Shown one piece after another: positions 1 to 6,620 of a stretch of 8,449 bases of DNA; within the stretch, counting starts at the first letter, position 1; each line of letters starts with the position of its first letter. Origin of the DNA: Chloroflexi bacterium RBG_16_57_11 (GTDB taxonomy: Bacteria > Chloroflexota > Anaerolineae > Anaerolineales > UBA4823); contig MGNS01000168.1 of assembly GCA_001795165.1 (NCBI GenBank), positions 5,272 through 13,720 of the forward strand, written 5' to 3'. The notes below the pieces were generated by a model. It had not been told where the DNA came from. It did not search any database and saw only the letters and a list, made by a program, of their open reading frames with translations. The position numbers were made by a program, and so were the translations under genes.

Positions 1-1
1 T

Positions 2-268
2 GACCTGGTGGATGGCAGCCCGGGGCCGTTCTGGAACCTGAACCAGCTCAAGCCGGGCGATCAGGTGAGGATCCACACCCAACAGAAGGTGTATACCTAC
101 CGGGTCAGCGGGCAACGTGTGGTGGAGGACACAGACACCAGCGTGATCGCCCCGACAGGTAAACCACAGATTACGCTGATTACCTGTACCGATTGGTCTG
201 GCGAGCTGCGCACCTATCTGCAGAGGCTGATCGTGTTTGCGGAATTCGAGCAGGTACTGGCACAATAA
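2..268 (+). CDS. Sortase, C-terminal part (5' end outside window)
   Basis: Sortases are extracytoplasmic cysteine transpeptidases that cut sorting signals and attach proteins to the envelope. The frame is open from the left edge (D-L-V-D-G-S...), so the gene starts before the window; the GTG at 8 is just an internal Val codon. The visible 88 residues carry the typical end of the fold: a 'L-x-P-G-D-x-V' turn, a 'Y-x-Y-R-V' strand, then TLITC with the catalytic Cys (codon at about 182-184), and about 14 residues later the Arg of YLQRLIV, the usual third active-site residue. The catalytic His lies upstream of the window. The protein ends a few residues after the last strand, as is normal, so the 3' end seems intact. 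The class (D/E/F) cannot be decided from this part. The next homologous sequence, the E2 remnant, starts immediately after the stop codon. Confidence 0.85.
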   Translation, partial: DLVDGSPGPFWNLNQLKPGDQVRIHTQQKVYTYRVSGQRVVEDTDTSVIAPTGKPQITLITCTDWSGELRTYLQRLIVFAEFEQVLAQ

Positions 269-270
269 TA

Positions 271-900
271 GCTGCGCGCACCAGTGAGCGCCTGTCATTT
301 ACCGCCTTGATCGCCGCTTGCCTGGGTAAGGCGGTGGATGACGACCGGATGGTACACGCCTATCGTGACTGGCGCGGCCGCCTGGTTATCTTTGACGAAG
401 TGGACGCCACGCTGGCCATCGAGGCAGAGATCGATGGCTGCAAAGTCCCCATGATGCACATCTTGCGGGGGATCAACCGGCGAAGCAATTTCGAGCTCCA
501 CAAGGAAATCCGCGGGATCCAGTCCAACCCAGGGCAAAGCCAGGGGATGGGCTTTCTCCAATACTTTCCGCACCTGCCAACCTTCTTGCGCCACGTGCTG
601 TATCTCATTGTGGAGTGCAACCCCCGTTGGATGAAACGCACCGGCGGCACGGTCGGTTTGACCTCGGTGGGGATGTTCGGCACGCACAGCGGCTGGGGGC
701 TTGGCATGCGAATCCACTCTCGGTCGGTGATGGTGGGCGGCATCGCCCAGAAGCCGGGCGTGGTGGACGGGTGCATTGTCCCACGGGAGTACCTGGATGT
801 GACGCTCAGTTTCGACCATAACATCGTCGACGGCGCGCCTGCGGCGCGTTTTGCCCAGAAGTTTTCCGAATTGATCGAAGACGGGTTTGGATTCGACTAA
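271..900 (+). pseudogene. 2-oxoacid dehydrogenase E2-like acyltransferase, 5'-truncated
   Basis: This is the catalytic domain of a stand-alone E2-like protein (CoA-dependent acyltransferase fold). Homology to the family as I know it starts at A-A-R-T-S-E-R-L-S-F and runs without interruption to the stop. It includes 'HAYRDWRGRLV', 'GTVGLTSVGMFG' and the active-site motif DHNIVDGAPAARF with His (codon 817-819) and Asp (829-831). Relatives are roughly 270-290 residues long; here 209 codons remain, so about 60-75 N-terminal residues are gone. The point where similarity begins lies right after the sortase stop at 266-268. The frame does stay open upstream to a TTG at 193, but that stretch overlaps the sortase in another frame and does not resemble the family. 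In-frame GTG 334 and ATG 349 would remove still more of the core. I infer a deletion scar joining the sortase 3' end to the E2 interior. An assembly deletion, or a shorter but still made protein, is possible. Confidence 0.75.
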
Positions 901-904
901 GAAT

Positions 905-1196
905 ATGGTTCTCGTCATTACCGCCGCGTAGATTCGCCAAGCCGACCGGGTAATCCTGGTGGAGCAACAAAGGCCTGGCGATCGAGCGCCCACCTGGTCG
1001 CCGCCCGGCGGCGTGGCCCGAGATGGCGCGCTGCTGGCTGACCGTGGAGCAAGCCATCGAACGGCTCGCAGCCTTGCCCTGGTGGCGGATGCGCGAGCCG
1101 CTGTTGGCTTACCTGAAGGGTGATAGCGCACCTGGAAGCCTGTGGCTTTACTGTCTTAGACCAGATGGCGACGAAGAATTGCTCCTGCAAGTATAG
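905..1196 (+). pseudogene. Nudix hydrolase remnant (nonsense codon, deletion, frameshift)
   Basis: Nudix enzymes hydrolyse nucleoside diphosphates linked to another group. Starting 4 nt after the E2 stop, ATG 905 reads MVLVITAA, then an in-frame TAG (929-931), then IRQADRVILVEQQRPGD and TWSPPGGVA. That is the usual N-terminal strand plus the 'PGG' that precedes the Nudix box. The box itself (G-x5-E-x7-R-E-x-x-E-E-x-G) is missing. The similarity resumes in another frame from about 1020-1038: LTVEQAIERLAALPW, then MREPLLAYLKGDSAPG, ending at TAG 1194-1196, which matches the C-terminal part of the same family. About 60 residues from the middle are lost, so no active enzyme can be made. The two halves are in order and close together, so I treat them as one broken gene. 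Family assignment is from recalled consensus; a profile search would settle it. Confidence 0.72.
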
Positions 1197-1230
1197 GTTG
1201 TGGTTGTAGCCGGGATCGGCGATCCAGGCT

Positions 1231-1755
1231 ATGAAGACAGGTGATTTCTTGAGCGAGCTGATCTCGTTGGAATACTCCACTCAGCCGCTGGCTGACTCTT
1301 TTAATGCCCGGCGCGGCCTGGTGCGGGTATTGGCCTTTGTATCCCCCACCTGAGCTGAATGCCTGGAGGGCGCCCGTGCGGTGCTCGAAGTCCTGGCTGA
1401 GCTGCCAGCTCTCACTCCGGTTGTCGGCAGCCTGGTATGGGTGCGTGTGTTGGACGAGGACAGCCAGCAAGCTACGCAACTCGCAGCAGATCAGCTGGCG
1501 GATCCACACCTGGTACACTTTTACGATCCTCAACAACGTGCGGCGCGGGAGATGGCTGTTGCATTGGGTGGCACTGGGAGTTACGCCTGGGATACATACC
1601 TGGTATTCTCCCCCGGTGTAACCTGGAGAGTGGCGGCACCTCAGCCCAGCGACTGGGTACACCAGCTCGACAACGTCACCTGGGCTCCTGCGCAACGCAG
1701 GAAAAAAGGGGAAGCTTTGATCAATGCGCTGCAGACAATGATCCAACAAGCATGA
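1231..1755 (+). CDS. Putative selenoprotein, thioredoxin-fold, UxxC (in-frame UGA at 1351-1353)
   Basis: The frame runs from ATG 1231 to TGA 1753-1755 (174 residues) with one internal TGA at codon 41. The order around it is that of a thioredoxin-like active site: a hydrophobic strand (LVRVLAFVSPT, residues 30-40), then UGA-Ala-Glu-Cys (41-44), then an amphipathic helix (LEGARAVLEVLAEL). So the UGA replaces the first Cys of CxxC, giving UxxC. Downstream there are further strand/helix elements ('LVWVRVLDED', 'HFYDPQQRAAREMAVALGG', 'WDTYLVFSPGVTW') without any frame break. A stem-loop suited to be a bacterial SECIS lies at 1361-1397. The first in-frame stop upstream is TAG 1207, making ATG 1231 the natural start; its ribosome binding site is weak (AGG close to the ATG). 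The stop overlaps the next gene's start as ATGA. If UGA is read as stop, only 40 residues are made. Role inferred: thiol/selenol redox enzyme, substrate unknown. Alternative: a Cys codon (TGC/TGT) mutated to TGA, plausible because the two genes upstream are decayed. No selenocysteine machinery is visible in the window. Confidence 0.72.
1361..1397 (+). promoter_or_regulatory. SECIS-like stem-loop downstream of in-frame UGA
   Basis: In the mRNA, 1368-1374 pairs with 1380-1386 (7 bp, two of them G-U), leaving a 5-nt apical loop C-G-U-G-C at 1375-1379. Below it, after a 4-nt bulge (1387-1390) on the 3' side, 1365-1367 pairs with 1391-1393, then a U-U mismatch, then 1361-1363 pairs with 1395-1397. 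This gives 13 pairs in all, done by eye without energy calculation. The apical loop begins 21 nt after the UGA and has a G within its first two positions, followed by U. Both features fit the bacterial SECIS consensus as I recall it (loop 16-37 nt from the UGA, G early in a small loop). GC-rich coding DNA makes stems easily, so the structure supports but does not prove the function. Confidence 0.55.
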
Positions 1756-2507
1756 GCATATCGGTTACGGTCTTTTCAACCAAAGCAGAAAACTACGCCC
1801 GCTATCGCTGGGATTACCCCAAGCCAGCAATCCGGGCGATCTACGTGATCGCCGGACTTTCCGCCCATTCAACAATCGCCGACCTGGGGGCGGGAACAGG
1901 CATACTCACCCGCCACTTCGTCGGAAAGGTCGCACGCCTATACGCCATCGAGCCGAATGCAGCCATGGGCTCATGGGCGCGACGGGTTGTGGAGGGATAC
2001 CCTGGCTGTTTCGTACTCGGAGGCTGTGCCGAGGCGATCCCCCTGAAGGCCGGGTCAGTGGAACTGGTTGCCGTCGCCCAAGCGATCCACTGGTTTGATC
2101 CTGAACCGGTCCGCGCCGAAATCCGGCGCATCTTAAAGCCCGGCGGCTGGCTGGCTTTGTTGCGCAACTACTGCACGGATGAGGCGCACAACCGGGCAAT
2201 CGAATCGATTTCCACAGCGGAGAATGGCTTCAAGAAACGGGATAACCTGCCCGGCCCAGGGAGGACACCAAAGGATTTTTATTTCAACCATGAAGCCTAT
2301 AGCACACTCACCTACCGGTTTATCCTGACCCAGGATTGGCCCGCATTCATTGGCTGCCTGCTATCGGCCTCTTATGCACCAGAAGAAGATGACCCGCGCT
2401 ATCCCTCGTTGGAGCAAGCCGCGCGTGGTATATTTGAGCATTTTAGCGTTGGCGGAAGACTGGACGTTGCCGGTGAGACCGAGCTGGTAATCGGACAAGT
2501 GGGATAA
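1752..2507 (+). CDS. Class I SAM-dependent methyltransferase
   Basis: The 251-residue protein has the Rossmann-type methyltransferase core of the Methyltransf_11/25 kind. Motif I is ADLGAGTG (residues 43-50), the acidic residue after strand 2 is E67 in AIEPN, and the stretch AEAIPLKAGSVELV-AVAQAIHWFD (93-116) is the motif II/III region. The 'xAxHWFD' version is common in small-molecule methyltransferases related to the yeast trans-aconitate methyltransferase group. The C-terminal half (W-x-x-F-x-G-x-x-x-S-x-S-Y type segment) is also family-like and intact. The frame is open upstream to 1437, but that extension overlaps the gene before and has no similarity to anything; ATG 1752 is chosen because it overlaps the upstream TGA (ATGA), which suggests translational coupling to the putative selenoprotein. 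The ribosome binding site is poor, consistent with coupling. Substrate cannot be told from sequence. Confidence 0.88.
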   Translation: MSISVTVFSTKAENYARYRWDYPKPAIRAIYVIAGLSAHSTIADLGAGTGILTRHFVGKVARLYAIEPNAAMGSWARRVVEGYPGCFVLGGCAEAIPLKAGSVELVAVAQAIHWFDPEPVRAEIRRILKPGGWLALLRNYCTDEAHNRAIESISTAENGFKKRDNLPGPGRTPKDFYFNHEAYSTLTYRFILTQDWPAFIGCLLSASYAPEEDDPRYPSLEQAARGIFEHFSVGGRLDVAGETELVIGQVG

Positions 2508-2566
2508 CGGCCAATCCGTCGCGAACTAAGCTCAACTGCGGGTGCGGGCTCCCCCGGCTGGTCTGC

Positions 2567-4159
2567 CTATTCTTGGTAAACCCAATCACCGCCAATCATG
2601 GTCGCATACGGCTTGAGCGTATGCAACTCCTGAGGTGCGCATTCGAACGGGTCGCGCTCCAACACGATTAAATCCGCCAGGTAACCCGTTGCCAGCATAC
2701 CCATCCGGTCCTCCCAACCGGCGACATATGCTGCGCCGGTGGTGAAACCGTGAAAGGCTTGCTCCAGACTGAGCCGCTGCTCAGGATACCAGCCTTGCGG
2801 GCCAGGACTGCCATCCGCTCTCTGGCGGGTGACGGCGGCGTGCAGCCCCCAGAATGGATTGGGCGATTCAACCGGCGCATCCGATCCAAAGGCCAGGACC
2901 GCCCCATGGTTGAGCTGCGTCTTCCAGGCATACGAAAGGGCAGCGCGCTGCCCCCAGAAACGATCGGCCATCAGCATATCGGAGGTGGCATGGATCGGTT
3001 GCATCGATGCAACCACGCCCAATTCGGCCAGCCGGGCAGCGTCGTCTGCGTGGATCAGCTGAACATGCTCGATACGATGTCGCAGGCGCCGCCCTGGCCT
3101 GGAAGAAACCGTGTGCATCTGCTCTTCCAGGCGGCGGAGCTGGCTGAACGCATCCAATACTTCGTGGTTGGCGCGGTCGCCGATCGCATGCACCGCCAGC
3201 GGCAGGCCATTTTCCACAGCCAGGCGGCCATGCTCGAAGATCTCCTCGGCATCCATAAGCAGCATGCCACGATTTTGTGGGTCGCCCAGGTAAGGCTGCA
3301 GCATAGCAGCCGTTTGTGGTCCAAGAGCGCCATCGGCGAACATTTTCACACCACCGATGCGCAGCCAATCATCGCCCAGCCCGCTGCGTAGCCCGAGGGC
3401 GGCAGCATGAGGCAGGTCTTCCAGCGGGATGCTCTTCAGCACCCGCATGCGCAGCTCGCCGCGCTGGTGCAGTATCTGTAAAGCGGCAAAGCAGCGGCGA
3501 CGGTCAAAATCGTGCACACCGGTAATACCCATACGCCACAACGCAGGCTGCGCTATTTGCAGGGCTTGCGCGACTTGCTCTTCGGTAGCGGCCGGGATAA
3601 CTTCGTCGACCACTTCCATCGCGCTTTCAAACAAGATGCCGTCCGGGACCCCGGAGGCGTCGCGTCCGAAGCGTCCTCCTAGCGGATCGGGAGAAGCCGC
3701 CGTAACATTCGCCTTGCGTAGGGCGGTTGTGTTCGCCCAGCCAGCATGCAGCGATTTTGCTGTCAGGTATACCGGGTGGTTGGGTGCAACCGCGTCAAGG
3801 TCGGCGGTCGAGCCGAAACCTTCCGGCCAGAGGTTCTGGTTCCAGCCATGACCAAGAATCCAATCGCCCGGGGGAGTTTGACGGGCACGCTCCGCGACAC
3901 GCTCCAGGCATGCCTGGCGCGTGGCCGTCTCGCAATCGACCTTTTGCAAAACCAGGGCGTAGTACTCCAGGTGGATGTGAGCATCGGTCAGCCCGGGCAG
4001 CACCACCCGGCCTGCCAGGTTAACCGGCTGGCGCTTGAGTTCACTAGAGATGTCATTTTCGGTTCCTAAGGCGGCAATACGCCCATCACGGATTGCCAAG
4101 GCGCTGGCAATGGGGTGCGCAGGGTCGAAAGTGTAAATTCTGGCATTATAGAGATACAT
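2567..4159 (-). CDS. Metal-dependent amidohydrolase, YtcJ-like (amidohydrolase_3 family)
   Basis: The 530-residue protein is a full-length member of the TIM-barrel amidohydrolases related to YtcJ and N-substituted formamide deformylase. It begins with the small beta-sandwich (NARIYTFDP...IRDGRIAALG) that all these have. It then shows LPGLTDAHIHL with metal ligands H61 and H63, GGVKMFADGALGP with K272 (likely carboxylated bridging Lys), HAIGDRAN with H324, RHRIEHVQL with H365, and AFGSDAPVES with the catalytic/metal Asp D427. It closes with GYLADLIVLERDPF, the return to the beta-sandwich. All key residues are present and there is no signal peptide, so a cytoplasmic enzyme is expected. It hydrolyses a C-N bond of an unknown small amide or related substrate. 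The start ATG at 4159 is supported by a good AGGAG 4 nt upstream. It converges with the methyltransferase (59 nt between the two stops), and a stem-loop separates it from the redox genes upstream. Confidence 0.92.
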   Translation of the reverse strand: MYLYNARIYTFDPAHPIASALAIRDGRIAALGTENDISSELKRQPVNLAGRVVLPGLTDAHIHLEYYALVLQKVDCETATRQACLERVAERARQTPPGDWILGHGWNQNLWPEGFGSTADLDAVAPNHPVYLTAKSLHAGWANTTALRKANVTAASPDPLGGRFGRDASGVPDGILFESAMEVVDEVIPAATEEQVAQALQIAQPALWRMGITGVHDFDRRRCFAALQILHQRGELRMRVLKSIPLEDLPHAAALGLRSGLGDDWLRIGGVKMFADGALGPQTAAMLQPYLGDPQNRGMLLMDAEEIFEHGRLAVENGLPLAVHAIGDRANHEVLDAFSQLRRLEEQMHTVSSRPGRRLRHRIEHVQLIHADDAARLAELGVVASMQPIHATSDMLMADRFWGQRAALSYAWKTQLNHGAVLAFGSDAPVESPNPFWGLHAAVTRQRADGSPGPQGWYPEQRLSLEQAFHGFTTGAAYVAGWEDRMGMLATGYLADLIVLERDPFECAPQELHTLKPYATMIGGDWVYQE

Positions 4160-4163
4160 GTCT

Positions 4164-4168
4164 CTCCT
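4164..4168 (-). promoter_or_regulatory. Ribosome binding site of the amidohydrolase gene
   Basis: On the minus strand AGGAG lies 4 nt before ATG 4159 (reads ccAGGAGagacATG). It is the clearest Shine-Dalgarno match among the minus-strand genes and fixes the start of the amidohydrolase. It also suggests this gene is translated independently of the redox genes upstream. Confidence 0.7.
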
Positions 4169-4228
4169 GGGTCATAGATATCAAATGACGATGACAACCC
4201 GAATCTTACCTGATTTTCCGCTTTCTTT

Positions 4229-4256
4229 AAAACAAATCCGGCTTGATTTACAAGCC
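4229..4256 (-). terminator. Possible intrinsic terminator after the redox cluster
   Basis: Reading the minus strand, GGCTTG-TAAAT-CAAGCC forms a perfect 6-bp stem with a 5-nt loop (4240-4256). The TAA of the membrane cytochrome gene sits in the loop, and a T-containing stretch GGATTTGTTTT follows. The stem is short and the T tract is interrupted, so termination may be partial; it could let some transcripts run into the amidohydrolase gene 80 nt further on. No convincing promoter was seen between 4160 and 4239. Confidence 0.4.
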
Positions 4257-4955
4257 AAGCAGGTGAGCCAGGGTAGCATAATAGAACGCGGCAATGATGT
4301 GGATAAAGGCCGAAAGAAAGAGGACGATTCCGATCGGCACATGGACCGTATGCCACAGGGCCAGCCCACGACGCGCCCGCGCCAGGCCTGAAAGCTGTCG
4401 CTCGAGCTGGGTTTGCCTTTTTTGAAGCCTCTTTATTTCCCTGGTCTTTTCCTGGTTGCGTGAAGAAGCGGCATTTTGCTGGTTCAACATGGCCTCAATT
4501 CCTGCAATATAACGCGACAGCTGTTCGGATTCAATCTCGATGCCATCGGCTGTTCGAGGGATAGCAGTGTAAATATAACGGCCAATGAACCCACTGACGA
4601 CGATGATCAGTGTGAATAACATCACCACGCCGGCCAGGCCGTTGAATTTCCAGGATGAGTGTAATAAGACCATGTACGGGCCGACCAGGCCCGTGAAAAT
4701 ATGAAATCGCAGCCAGTTCGATAAGCGCCCCCAGCGAGCGTTGAAGCTGCGTTTGCGGATTGAATATAAGATCTCGGTCATGAGCATGAGCGTGAAACCC
4801 AAGATGCCGATGGAATGCCCAAATAGACCGCTGGCTGCGGGCACTTCTTGCCAGACTGCCAGGACGAATAAGTAAACCAATGTGATGGCCAGATTGGTCA
4901 ATAGCGCCAGCCAGAGCTCGATATTGCTACGCGGGGCGGGCTGGGAGGCTAACAT
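4248..4955 (-). CDS. Membrane b-type cytochrome-like protein with internal coiled coil
   Basis: With the start at ATG 4955 the protein has 235 residues and about five membrane helices: TM1 about 13-35, TM2 47-66, TM3 83-101, TM4 107-130 and TM5 200-228. Two His pairs have the spacing typical of haem b ligands: H85/H99 in TM3 (RFHIFTGL...LLHSSW) and H205/H219 around TM5 (HTVHVPIG...FIHIIAAF). Each pair is 14 residues apart. Between TM4 and TM5 lies a strongly charged, Gln/Arg/Glu-rich stretch (about 135-198) that looks like a coiled coil and may dock a partner. The 'GRYIYTAIPR' segment after TM4 resembles unnamed membrane cytochromes I recall from anaerobic respirers. ATG 5009 would give 253 residues but an 83-nt overlap with the oxidoreductase; ATG 4955 overlaps it by 29 nt and keeps all helices, so I prefer it. 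Likely role: carry electrons across the membrane, or to or from quinone, between the FAD/Fe-S partners and the multihaem cytochrome. Haem binding is inferred from His spacing only. Confidence 0.75.
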   Translation of the reverse strand: MLASQPAPRSNIELWLALLTNLAITLVYLFVLAVWQEVPAASGLFGHSIGILGFTLMLMTEILYSIRKRSFNARWGRLSNWLRFHIFTGLVGPYMVLLHSSWKFNGLAGVVMLFTLIIVVSGFIGRYIYTAIPRTADGIEIESEQLSRYIAGIEAMLNQQNAASSRNQEKTREIKRLQKRQTQLERQLSGLARARRGLALWHTVHVPIGIVLFLSAFIHIIAAFYYATLAHLLGL

Positions 4956-6285
4956 GTGCTTTTTTCCACTTTTCCCAAAAAAGCGTGACGATTTCCCCGA
5001 GCTTTGCATTTCGCTCTAGCAACTGGTTTCGTATTGGAGATATATCAACCTGTGCCGACACCAATTGTTGCAAAGGTTGTGAAGGGGTCTGGTCGCCCAT
5101 GATGATCGCGCCGACAAACGTGTTTTTACCCACGAGGATCCGTAACCGGTTCACTTCGAAGTAGTTTTCTGCGGCGATTGCATCGGGTAACTGACGCCAG
5201 ATCTCGCTATCGCCGCGGGCAATGCTCTCCAGATCTTCATCATTGCCCCGTCCTACCGTGCCAATGATCGTGGTGGTCAGGCAGGCCAGGCGAGTGACAT
5301 TAAATGGTATTTCATTCCGATAAGCCATCTGCGAACCAGCCATGTTCTGCCCCGCGGTGCTTCCCTGCAAACGAGCCGGAGCCCATAGAGTAGTCAAAGA
5401 GTGCCGTTGGGTGAACAGGTCAAAGATCTCCGCGACATCACCGGCGGCAAAGATATCCGGTATAGTGGATTGTAGATACGGATCGACCAGGATTCCACGG
5501 TCGCAGGCCAGGCCGGCTTCCACAGCCAGCTCTTTGCGTGGCCGGACGCCGATGGCAACCGCTACCAAATCACAGGGCAGGGTGCGTCCATCTTTTGTGC
5601 GCACTCCCACCACCTGCCCTCCCCGCCCGATGATTTCTGCAAGCTCAGTATGATAACAAATCTGTACGCCATCCTCTTTTAGCCGGTGCTCGACGATATG
5701 CGATTCGGTCTCGTCCAGCACGTTGGTCCAGTAGCGCTCGCCGCGCAGGAAATAAGTGGTGGATACACCGCGCGAAACCAGACCTTCAACGATCTCCAGG
5801 GCAGTGATACCGCCACCGACAACCACTGCTCTCCGGTTGCTCCGGCAGTATTTCGAAATCCTTTGAGCGTCATCAATATTATCCAGCTTGACCACTCCTT
5901 GCAATCCATTTCCAGGGACAGTGGTAAGCTGAGCGGTTGACCCGGTGGCGATGAGCAGCCGGTCAAACCGGATGCTCCTGCCGCTGTCCAGAAGGATTTC
6001 GTGCTGGTGCGGGCGAATGCGGACTACCCGGGCACACCACCGGTGTACGCCCAGAGCCTTGAAATCTGCCTCAGAGAATGGGAATATGCCACGCTCCGGG
6101 AGCTCGCCGCTCAGGACATAAGCCAGCCCCGGGCGCGAGTAATATCCGGCACGTTCTTCACAAATTAATATCACCTCACCGGAAGGATCATGACTCCGGA
6201 TCGCCTCTGCAGCAGCAATCCCTGCCGCGCCGCTTCCTACGATGACATAACGCCTCACGTGGCGCCCGTTGTTTCGGTATTGCAT
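4927..6285 (-). CDS. NAD(P)/FAD-dependent oxidoreductase (Pyr_redox_2, NirB N-terminal-like)
   Basis: The 452-residue flavoprotein has the two dinucleotide-binding domains of the pyridine nucleotide reductase superfamily. The FAD fold begins VIVGSGAAGIAAAE (GxGxxG at 17-22) with the acidic E43 at the end of strand 2, and ATGS (113-116) follows. The NAD(P) fold begins VVVGGGITALE (154-164). The FAD-closing motif is FAAGDVAE with D283. The region after the flavin motif reads YYSRPGLAYVLSGE and lacks a redox CxxxxC, so this is not a disulfide reductase; it resembles rubredoxin reductase/NirB-type NAD(P)H:acceptor reductases. It lacks the Fe-S and sirohaem domains of nitrite reductase. It lies 11 nt after the ferredoxin gene and overlaps the membrane cytochrome gene, so the three are clearly one operon. 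Expected to pass electrons between NAD(P)H and the ferredoxin or the membrane cytochrome. The tail after about residue 400 is less conserved and may be the partner interface. Start chosen at ATG 6285; it has no strong Shine-Dalgarno. Confidence 0.9.
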   Translation of the reverse strand: MQYRNNGRHVRRYVIVGSGAAGIAAAEAIRSHDPSGEVILICEERAGYYSRPGLAYVLSGELPERGIFPFSEADFKALGVHRWCARVVRIRPHQHEILLDSGRSIRFDRLLIATGSTAQLTTVPGNGLQGVVKLDNIDDAQRISKYCRSNRRAVVVGGGITALEIVEGLVSRGVSTTYFLRGERYWTNVLDETESHIVEHRLKEDGVQICYHTELAEIIGRGGQVVGVRTKDGRTLPCDLVAVAIGVRPRKELAVEAGLACDRGILVDPYLQSTIPDIFAAGDVAEIFDLFTQRHSLTTLWAPARLQGSTAGQNMAGSQMAYRNEIPFNVTRLACLTTTIIGTVGRGNDEDLESIARGDSEIWRQLPDAIAAENYFEVNRLRILVGKNTFVGAIIMGDQTPSQPLQQLVSAQVDISPIRNQLLERNAKLGEIVTLFWEKWKKAHVSLPARPA

Positions 6286-6296
6286 CGTGAGGCTTC

Positions 6297-6548
6297 TCAG
6301 TCAAATAAAGTGGTGCGCTCAAAACGTAGGACTCCACGCGGGCAGCGCCTCAAGCATTCACCACAGGTGAGACAGTAGCTGTCTTTAACCGGCTGTCCTA
6401 ACCAGGCGTAGCGTCTCACATCGATCTCGATGGGGCAGCTGTACGAACAGATACCGCATTGTACACAGCGGCTTGAATCAGGAACAACATACCCTTCGCC
6501 TAAAGCCTTGCGGCGCTGGGTCTCGCGATGGAATAATTTATCAAACAT
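6297..6548 (-). CDS. 2[4Fe-4S] ferredoxin-like protein
   Basis: This 83-residue protein carries two cluster-binding motifs: C28-x2-C31-x2-C34-x3-C38-P and C59-x2-C62-x2-C65-x3-C69-P. The pattern is that of two [4Fe-4S] clusters, with a spacer of 20 residues between motifs. That is longer than in clostridial ferredoxin and similar to the electron-transfer subunits of the HdrC/GlpC type. The N-terminal 27 residues are charged and have no signal or membrane segment, so it is cytoplasmic or attached to the partner oxidoreductase. It is the first small gene after the multihaem cytochrome and ends 11 nt before the FAD oxidoreductase, which makes it the natural electron partner of that enzyme. The ATG at 6548 has only a weak AGG in front. 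The 72 nt between this gene and the cytochrome stop are AT-rich; I see no clear promoter or terminator in them. Confidence 0.9.
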   Translation of the reverse strand: MFDKLFHRETQRRKALGEGYVVPDSSRCVQCGICSYSCPIEIDVRRYAWLGQPVKDSYCLTCGECLRRCPRGVLRFERTTLFD

Positions 6549-6620
6549 AACCTATACACTCAAAATGTTCTAATAAGATGGTAATCAAGGTTTCAATAAA
6601 GGAAATATCCATTCAGGGTG

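Noticed and set aside
295..1131. Minus-strand open frame of 278 codons
   Set aside because: It is antisense to the E2 and Nudix remnants; its product is Arg/His/Ala-rich with no recognisable domain, while the plus strand shows clear family motifs.
1156..1749. Minus-strand open frame of 197 codons antisense to the putative selenoprotein, uninterrupted across the TGA
   Set aside because: No domain or plausible fold is seen, and the plus-strand reading has a thioredoxin-like strand-UxxC-helix pattern and an operon-type overlap. It would be worth reviving only if plus-strand homologues fail to appear.
1437..1751. N-terminal extension of the methyltransferase by 105 codons
   Set aside because: The added stretch overlaps the upstream gene in another frame, has low-complexity composition and no methyltransferase similarity; ATG 1752 gives a normal family length.
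2508..2566. GC-rich stretch between the convergent methyltransferase and amidohydrolase genes as a bidirectional terminator
   Set aside because: Only a 4-bp stem (CGGG/CCCG) could be drawn and there is no T tract on either side.
2750..3391. Plus-strand open frame of 213 codons inside the amidohydrolase region
   Set aside because: It is antisense to an intact enzyme with all catalytic motifs, and its translation shows no domain.
6549..6620. Promoter for the ferredoxin gene in the AT-rich 72-nt gap
   Set aside because: TTGATT and TATAGG-like words occur, but no pair has both good matches and 16-18 nt spacing; readthrough from the cytochrome gene is as likely.
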